Source: Actinomycetota bacterium
Lineage (GTDB): Bacteria; Actinomycetota; Acidimicrobiia; Acidimicrobiales; AC-14
Direction: 5' to 3'
DNA: 64,000 bases
NCBI GenBank assembly: GCA_005888325.1
Contig: VAWU01000031.1
Coordinates: forward strand, 1-64,000
How positions within the stretch are numbered: the first letter of the stretch is position 1; every line of letters begins with the position of its first letter. A model generated the notes under the pieces. It searched no databases. It was not told where the DNA came from and was given only the letters and a program-made list of their open reading frames with translations. Positions 58,934 to 64,000 of the stretch are shown here, in pieces. Position numbers and translations under genes: made by a program.

Positions 58934-60481
58934 CTAAGGCGTCCGGATCGCGGCTCGCTGCGTGACTTCCGTGACCACCGTGGGGGGCGTCGTCCGAACC
59001 GGTTGCTTGCGCCGCCGCCAGAAGCGCATTGGGCGCTCGTACGTGATGACGCCGAGCAACAGCCAGTGCGTCATCGCGACCAGATGCGCGATCGGGTCCA
59101 GCTCGCTCCGGTTCAACATCGACGGAGCGACGAGGACGAGCCCGGTCGAGGCGCCCGCGCCGTTCGTGCTGGCGATCACCGGCATGCCCCAGCTGGACCC
59201 GTTGGCGCGGTCGATCGGGAGCTGCGCGGCCGCCAGGGCCATGTCGTTGCGCGGCAGGCCGGCCGCGGCGCCGAGCCAGTCGGCCATGCGGTCGAGTTCG
59301 ATCGCGGGCCCGGCACCCACGAGTCGGATAGCGCTGACTCCTGCGCCGTTCGCCGCGAGCCTGACGTAACCGCCGAGACGGTCATCGTCGACCGGCGTCG
59401 ACTCCGTCGGGGGGCCCGAGAGCTTCCCGAGCACCGGGACGTTCAGCTGGCGGGCCAGCGCTTCGGAACCCACGACGCTCGGACGCAGGACCTCGAGCAC
59501 GGCCGCGGCGGCGATGCCGAGGGCCAACCCGAGCAGGCCACCGAGAACCAGGTCGGCAGGGAGACCGGAGGACGCAGGGCTCGACGGCCGCCGCGCCGGA
59601 TCGATGATCGTGGCCTTGGGCTGCAGCGCCTCGCTCTCCACCAGCCGCTGCCGTTGGGACTGAAGGTCGCTCCGCTCCTGGACGGCCTCGTCGTGCTGGA
59701 GCCGCAGCACGTCACTGGGCGAGCTCTGCGGATCCGCCACCGCGGCGGACGCGGCTTCCAGGTCGGCGATCCTCTGATTGACGGTCGTGATCTGCGAGTC
59801 GAGCGTCGCCGCCTGGCGGGCGAGCACGTCGCTGTTTGCCTGCGGTCGGCCGAGCTGCGCGAGCACCGTCTGGCGCTGCTTCTCCAGGTCGCTGCGCTCG
59901 CGGACGGCCGCGTCGTGCTGGGTCTTCAGCACGCTTGCCTGGGCAGCACGCGCGTTGACGTTCGCGACCGAGGCTCCGGTCGCTGCGTTGAGCTCGGCGA
60001 TGCGCTGTGTAGCCGCTGAGATCTGGGCGTTCAAGCTCTCGACGAGCTGCGGAACGTCACCGCCGGCAACCTGCTGGCGCGCCTGGACGAGCTGCCTCGC
60101 CAGGTCGTTCGCCACGACAGTCGCGACGGTCGCGCTCGTGTCGGTCACCGACAGGTCGACGACACCGGACGTGCCGACGACCTTGATCGCCACGTCGTTC
60201 GCGGCGAAGTCGGTCACGTTTCGTGTCGCGTGAGCCTTGCGAAGAGCAGATGCGACACGGCCCGGGCTCGTCACGATGCCTTGTGCGCCATCTGCCAGGG
60301 CCGTGGACGCCTGCGCGTTCTTCGGGTCGGCGGCATCGATCACCAGACGTGAAGTCGCGACATAGCGCTTCGCGTCCCGGGCATGAGCTACGACCGGAAT
60401 GGCCAAACCCACGACGAGCGCAAGGACGATGAAAGTCCAGTGTCGCCGCAGAATCCGTTGAATTGCGTCCCCGAGTTCCAA
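58934..60481 (-). CDS. Wzz-type chain-length/polysaccharide co-polymerase protein
   Basis: A 515-residue membrane protein. TM1 (HWTFIVLALVVGLAIPVVA) follows a short N-terminus. A long periplasmic-type coiled coil runs from about residue 110 to 300 (RQQVAGGDVPQLVESLNAQIS, DLEKQRQTVLAQL and repeated E.SDL..QR units). TM2 is PADLVLGGLLGLALGIAAAAVL, and the C-terminal domain resembles a chain-length regulator tail without a Walker A. A TTG at 60481 with AAGAGG in front is the likely start; an ATG at 60574 lacks a ribosome site. It is the first gene of the operon. Confidence 0.85.
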   Translation of the reverse strand: MELGDAIQRILRRHWTFIVLALVVGLAIPVVAHARDAKRYVATSRLVIDAADPKNAQASTALADGAQGIVTSPGRVASALRKAHATRNVTDFAANDVAIKVVGTSGVVDLSVTDTSATVATVVANDLARQLVQARQQVAGGDVPQLVESLNAQISAATQRIAELNAATGASVANVNARAAQASVLKTQHDAAVRERSDLEKQRQTVLAQLGRPQANSDVLARQAATLDSQITTVNQRIADLEAASAAVADPQSSPSDVLRLQHDEAVQERSDLQSQRQRLVESEALQPKATIIDPARRPSSPASSGLPADLVLGGLLGLALGIAAAAVLEVLRPSVVGSEALARQLNVPVLGKLSGPPTESTPVDDDRLGGYVRLAANGAGVSAIRLVGAGPAIELDRMADWLGAAAGLPRNDMALAAAQLPIDRANGSSWGMPVIASTNGAGASTGLVLVAPSMLNRSELDPIAHLVAMTHWLLLGVITYERPMRFWRRRKQPVRTTPPTVVTEVTQRAAIRTP

Positions 60482-60779
60482 TGTTGCCTCTTCCGCCTCG
60501 CCGCGGCCGTGAAAACGACCCACGGGTCCATCCGCCTGTAGGACGCAAGGTATCTGGCTGGCGCGGCATCTCAACAGCGGAAATGAACGTATTTGTCATG
60601 GGGATTTCACCCTACGTACACCGCGAACGCGTGAACCCCGTGATGTCGCCGCGCGTCATCACGTCGCTGCCTTTTTCGCGGGCGAGCGCCGGCGCCGCGT
60701 CTCGCGAGACGCCGACGCGCGCAGGGATGACCCACCTACGGCGATTAGCTGGCAAGCGCCTCGGATCGAGAGGCGCGTA
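60482..60779. other. Region between the polysaccharide operon and the giant repeat gene
   Basis: These 298 bases lie between two minus-strand genes and must hold the promoter of the ten-gene operon. The stretch 60575-60640 is relatively AT-rich. I could not find a -35/-10 pair good enough to name. The hairpin at 60756-60776 lies at the right end. Confidence 0.35.
60756..60776 (-). terminator. Hairpin after the giant repeat gene
   Basis: Arms GCGCCTC (60756-60762) and GAGGCGC (60770-60776) with a 7-base loop stand 3 bases beyond the stop of the repeat protein gene. No U-tract follows, as is common in GC-rich actinobacteria. It probably separates the gene from the polysaccharide operon downstream. 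Confidence 0.6.
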
Positions 60780-63700
60780 TCAGTGTGTGAGCGTGGCGTC
60801 GTCGGCCTGGAAGCAGACCCCGACCGGGGACGCCGTCGTGTAGGCCTGGAAGTCGAGGTTCGACTGGCCCGGAGCCACCGGCGTGTAGACCACCGTCACC
60901 TGCTGCCAGGTCGTCGTCGGGGTGACCGTCGTCGACACGGATCCCACTTGAGCACCGGCGTTGTACTCCCGGATGCGCAGCTTGAAGCTCAGACCGGGCG
61001 TGTCGGAGCGGACCCAGATGCGCGCCGTGTAGGGGCCGCTCTGGGTGATGGCCACCGAGTTGGGCTTGTCGTCGAGCGTGCACTGCGAGCCCGCCGTTGA
61101 GTTCGAGAGCTGCGCCGCCCAACCTCCGGAATGGCCCCCGGCGACGCGTGTCAGCGTGTTGAACGTCGCTCCGGCCTGCCAGCCGGACGTGTCGGTCTCG
61201 AATCCGGGGTTCGTGATGAGGTTCGTCGCCGCGGTGACCGTGATGGACACGGTGGCCGACGCCGTCCCGCCGTTGCCGTCGCTGATGGTGTACGTGAACG
61301 AGTCGGGCCCGGAGTAGCTCGATGCCGGGGTGTAGGTGACGGTCGCGCCGCCGTTCACCACTGTGCTGCCGTGGGCCGGGGTGGAGGCGCCGGTCACCGT
61401 CAGCAGGTCGTTGTCGGGATCGGTGTCGTTGGCACGCACGCTCACCGTGACCGGCGTGTTCTGTGCCGTCGTGGCCGAGTCGTCGTTTGCCACCGGCGGG
61501 TGGTTGACGTGGCTCACCGTGATGGACACCGTCGCGGCGGCGGTGGAGTCGAGCTGACCGTCGTTGGCCTTGAACTGGAACGAGTCGGGGCCGGAGTAGC
61601 CGGCGTTGGGCTGGTAGGTGGCCTTGTCGAACGTGCCCGTCAGCGCGTAGGGCAGGTCGCCCGCGACGATGAGATGACCGGCCGTGCCGGTGCCGTCGTA
61701 GAGCTTGCCGCTCGCGGGCAGCGACGTGACCTTGAAGCGCAGCGGGTCGCTGTCGGGATCGGAGCCGGTGAGCGTGATGGTGCTGGTGGTGTCCTGGTTG
61801 AGCGACACCGACTGGGCGGCGGCTGTCGGCGCATGGTTCACGAAGTTCACGGTGATGGAGACCGTGGCCGTCGCCGTCCCGCCGTTGCCGTCACTCACGT
61901 CGTAGGTGAACGAGTCGGGCCCGGAATAACCCGCGGTCGGGGTGTAGGTGACGGTGTTGTCGCCGTTGACCACGGCTCCGCCGTGCGCAGGAGTGGATGC
62001 GCCGGTCACCGTGAGCGTGTCGTTGTCGGCGTCGGTGTCGTTCGCCAGCACGCTCACCGTCACCGGCGTGCTCTGCGACGTCGCGGCCGAGTCGTCGTTG
62101 GCCACCGGCGCGCGGTTGACGTGGTTGACAGTGATCGAGACGGTCGCGGCCGACGTCGAGTCGACGTGACCGTCGTTGGCCTTGAACTGGAACGAGTCGG
62201 GCCCGGAGTAGCCGGCGTTCGGCTGGTAGGTGGCCTTGTCGAACGTGCCCGTCAGCGCGTAGGGCAGGTCGCCCGCCACGATCAGGTGACCGGCGGTGCC
62301 CGTGCCGTCGTAGAGCTTGCCGTGCGCCGGCAGCGAGGTGACCTTGAAGCGCAGCGGGTCGCTGTCGGGATCGGAGCCGGTGAGGGTGACGGTGGTCGTG
62401 ACGTCCTGGTTGAGCGAGACCAACTGGGCGCTGGCAACCGGCGGATCGTTCACGAGGACGGACACGGTGGCCGACGCCGTCCCACCGTTGCCGTCGCTGA
62501 TGTCGTACGTGAACGAGTCGGGCCCGGAGTACCCCGCGGTGGGGGTGTACGTGACGGTGGCCCCGGCGTTGACAACGGTGCTGCCATGGGCAGGGGTCGA
62601 CGCGCCGGTCACCGTCAACAGGTCGTTGTCGGAATCGGTGTCGTTGGCGAGCACGCTCACCGTGACTGCGGTGTTCTGCGGCGTCGAGGCCGAGTCGTCG
62701 TTGGCCACCGGCGCGTGGTTGACGCGGTTGACGGTGATCGACACCGTGGCCGCCGCCGTGGAGTCGACGTGACCGTCGTTGGCCTTGAACTGGAACGAGT
62801 CGGGGCCCGAGTAGCCGGCGTTGGGCTGGTAGGTCGCCGTGTCGAACGTGCCCGTCAGCGCGTAGGGAAGGTCGCCCGCCACGATGAGGTGGCCCCCGGT
62901 GTCGGTGCCGTCGTACAGCTTGCCGTGAGCCGGCAGCGTCGTGACCTTGAAGCGCAGCGGGTCGTTGTTGGGGTCGGACCCCGTGAGGGTGACGGTGCTC
63001 GTGGTGTCCATGGTGAGGGACACCGACTGCGCGTTCGCGACCGGCGGATCGTTCACGGTGACGGACACGGTGCCCGTCGCCGTACCTCCGTTGCCGTCGC
63101 TCACGTCGTAGGTGAACGAGTCGAGCCCGGAGTAGCCGAGCACGGGAGCGTAGGTGACGGTGTTGTCCAGGTTCACCGTCGCGACCCCATGGGACGGCAG
63201 CGACACCGCCGTGACCGTCAGCGTGTCGTTGTCGGAGTCGGTGTCGTTGCCGAGCACGTTCACCGTGACCGGCGTGTTCGACGGGGTGCTGGCCGAATCG
63301 TTGTTGGCCACCGGTGCATGGTTCACGCGGTTGACGGTGATCGACACCGTCGCGGCGGCGGTGGAGTCGAGCTGACCGTCGTTGGCCTTGAACTGGAACG
63401 AGTCGGGGCCCGAGTAGCCCGCGTTCGGCTGGTAGGTGGCCTTGTTGAACGTGCCCGTCAGCGCGTAGGGCAGCTCGCCCGCCACGATGAGGTGGCCACC
63501 AGTGCCGGTGCCGTCGTAGAGCTTCCCGCTGGTCGGCAGCGACGTGACCTTGAAGTGCAGCGGGTCGTTGTTGGGATCCGAGCCGGTGAGGGTGACCGCG
63601 CTGGCGGTGTCCTGGTTGAGCGTCACGGACTGGGCGTTGGCCACCGGCGGGTCGTTCACCGTGATCGACACGCTCGCCGACGCGGTGCCCCCGTTGCCGT

Positions 63701-64000
63701 CGCTGATCGTGTAGGTGAACGAGTCGGGGCCCGAGTAACCCGAGGCCGGGGTGTAGGTGACGGTCGTGCCGCCGTTCACCACCGCAGTGCCCTGCGCGGG
63801 CGGCGACACGCCGGTCACCGTCAACAGGTCGTTGTCGGGATCGGTGTCGTTCGCCAGCACGCTGACCGTGACCGCGGTGTTCTGCGGCGTCGAGGCCGAG
63901 TCGTCGTTGGCCACCGGCGCATGGTTCACGTGGTTGACGGTGATCGACACCGTCGCCGCTGACGTCGAGTCGACCTGGCCGTCGTGCGCCTTGAACTGGA
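60780..64000 (-). CDS. Giant surface protein with tandem Ig-like repeats (5' end outside window)
   Basis: At least 1070 residues are visible and the frame is still open at the right edge. Two domain types alternate: type A (PVANDDSAST, SVLANDTDPDNDLLTVTG, GYSGPDSFTYTISDGNGG) and type B (QSVTLNQDT, GSDPNNDPLHFKVTSLP, LPYALTGTF, YSGPDSFQFKANDGQ). The visible part has five A and four B plus the edge of another B. NDTDxDND loops suggest calcium binding. The C-terminus is a 145-residue carbohydrate-binding-like domain (NLITNPGFETDTSGWQAG to CFQADDATLTH). It resembles secreted adhesins with tandem-95/cadherin-like repeats. No export signal is visible because the N-terminus is missing. Confidence 0.88.
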   Translation of the reverse strand, partial: QFKAHDGQVDSTSAATVSITVNHVNHAPVANDDSASTPQNTAVTVSVLANDTDPDNDLLTVTGVSPPAQGTAVVNGGTTVTYTPASGYSGPDSFTYTISDGNGGTASASVSITVNDPPVANAQSVTLNQDTASAVTLTGSDPNNDPLHFKVTSLPTSGKLYDGTGTGGHLIVAGELPYALTGTFNKATYQPNAGYSGPDSFQFKANDGQLDSTAAATVSITVNRVNHAPVANNDSASTPSNTPVTVNVLGNDTDSDNDTLTVTAVSLPSHGVATVNLDNTVTYAPVLGYSGLDSFTYDVSDGNGGTATGTVSVTVNDPPVANAQSVSLTMDTTSTVTLTGSDPNNDPLRFKVTTLPAHGKLYDGTDTGGHLIVAGDLPYALTGTFDTATYQPNAGYSGPDSFQFKANDGHVDSTAAATVSITVNRVNHAPVANDDSASTPQNTAVTVSVLANDTDSDNDLLTVTGASTPAHGSTVVNAGATVTYTPTAGYSGPDSFTYDISDGNGGTASATVSVLVNDPPVASAQLVSLNQDVTTTVTLTGSDPDSDPLRFKVTSLPAHGKLYDGTGTAGHLIVAGDLPYALTGTFDKATYQPNAGYSGPDSFQFKANDGHVDSTSAATVSITVNHVNRAPVANDDSAATSQSTPVTVSVLANDTDADNDTLTVTGASTPAHGGAVVNGDNTVTYTPTAGYSGPDSFTYDVSDGNGGTATATVSITVNFVNHAPTAAAQSVSLNQDTTSTITLTGSDPDSDPLRFKVTSLPASGKLYDGTGTAGHLIVAGDLPYALTGTFDKATYQPNAGYSGPDSFQFKANDGQLDSTAAATVSITVSHVNHPPVANDDSATTAQNTPVTVSVRANDTDPDNDLLTVTGASTPAHGSTVVNGGATVTYTPASSYSGPDSFTYTISDGNGGTASATVSITVTAATNLITNPGFETDTSGWQAGATFNTLTRVAGGHSGGWAAQLSNSTAGSQCTLDDKPNSVAITQSGPYTARIWVRSDTPGLSFKLRIREYNAGAQVGSVSTTVTPTTTWQQVTVVYTPVAPGQSNLDFQAYTTASPVGVCFQADDATLTH

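Noticed and set aside
61131-63962. A 943-residue open frame on the plus strand opposite the giant repeat protein
   Set aside because: It is the mirror of a GC-rich repetitive gene: Arg/Gly/Val-rich, same period as the real repeats, no start signal and no known domain. The minus-strand frame has clear Ig-like domains.
60780-64000. Possible CRISPR array in the repetitive right end
   Set aside because: The repeats are long, in frame and code for protein domains. There are no short identical repeats with unique spacers.
1-64000. tRNA, rRNA, riboswitch and integrase attachment sites
   Set aside because: Reading the intergenic gaps showed no tRNA-like cloverleaf, rRNA stretch or recognisable riboswitch core. 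Small non-coding RNAs cannot be excluded without a covariance search.

Overview
The window is GC-rich throughout, densely packed on both strands, and makes heavy use of GTG starts and GTGA/ATGA/TGATG stop-start overlaps. Together with an F420-type LLM oxidoreductase, a DUF222-HNH (13E12-type) gene, a MoxR/DUF58/transglutaminase cluster and a GH15 trehalase-like enzyme, this points to a high-GC actinobacterium, possibly Acidimicrobiia. The exact lineage cannot be fixed from the sequence. I found no rRNA, tRNA, CRISPR array, IS element or prophage.

Layout. 0-3 kb: a decayed TAP-type hydrolase end, DUF1697 and DinB-like genes, and a membrane-anchored metallophosphoesterase. 2.9-6.4 kb: phosphoketolase and acetate kinase (xfp-ackA). 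6.7-11 kb: a secreted LamG protein, then a class A PBP, a coiled-coil/zinc-ribbon protein and a histidine phosphatase. 11-13.1 kb: a convergent thioesterase and acyl-CoA synthetase. 13.2-17.3 kb: MoxR-DUF58-transglutaminase operon, overlapped tail to tail by a HAMP-type nucleotide cyclase. 18.9-24.2 kb: VC0807-like membrane protein, alpha/beta hydrolase, then PlsY-like, MFS and DegV genes, and an LLM oxidoreductase. 24.3-29.1 kb: a frameshifted orphan and a sulfate import operon (sbp-cysT-cysW-cysA) that continues into a cysteine dioxygenase remnant and a rhodanese. 29.1-43.2 kb: mixed metabolic and secreted proteins (DUF3472-like, CocE-type hydrolase, ParA, aldo/keto reductase, second metallophosphoesterase, GH15, GpsA, VOC proteins, methyltransferase, esterase, beta-lactamase-like hydrolase, DUF1508).

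43.4-64 kb is a cell-surface region. It contains a GT4 glycosyltransferase, a secreted DNRLRE/beta-helix protein, a decayed DUF222-HNH gene, a response regulator with a degenerate phosphorylation site, and a ten-gene overlapping operon read leftward from 60.5 to 49.2 kb. In transcription order the operon holds: Wzz-like protein, HprK-like kinase, frameshifted RtcB-like protein, O-antigen ligase, epimerase, flippase, unknown protein, APH-type kinase, initiating sugar transferase and sulfotransferase. This looks like a Wzx/Wzy-type exopolysaccharide system whose product may be sulfated. Upstream lies a giant surface protein made of 603-bp repeats that runs off the right edge.

The most unusual structure not explained by genes is a dispersed family of four intergenic nested hairpins (about 6.5, 11.5, 24.2 and 29.8 kb), three of them sharing a 15-bp inner palindrome. 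A 31-bp direct repeat that exactly brackets one gene at 29.1-29.8 kb is also notable. The strongest gene-level oddities are the RtcB-like gene inside a polysaccharide operon and the Asp-to-Glu receiver domain next to it.
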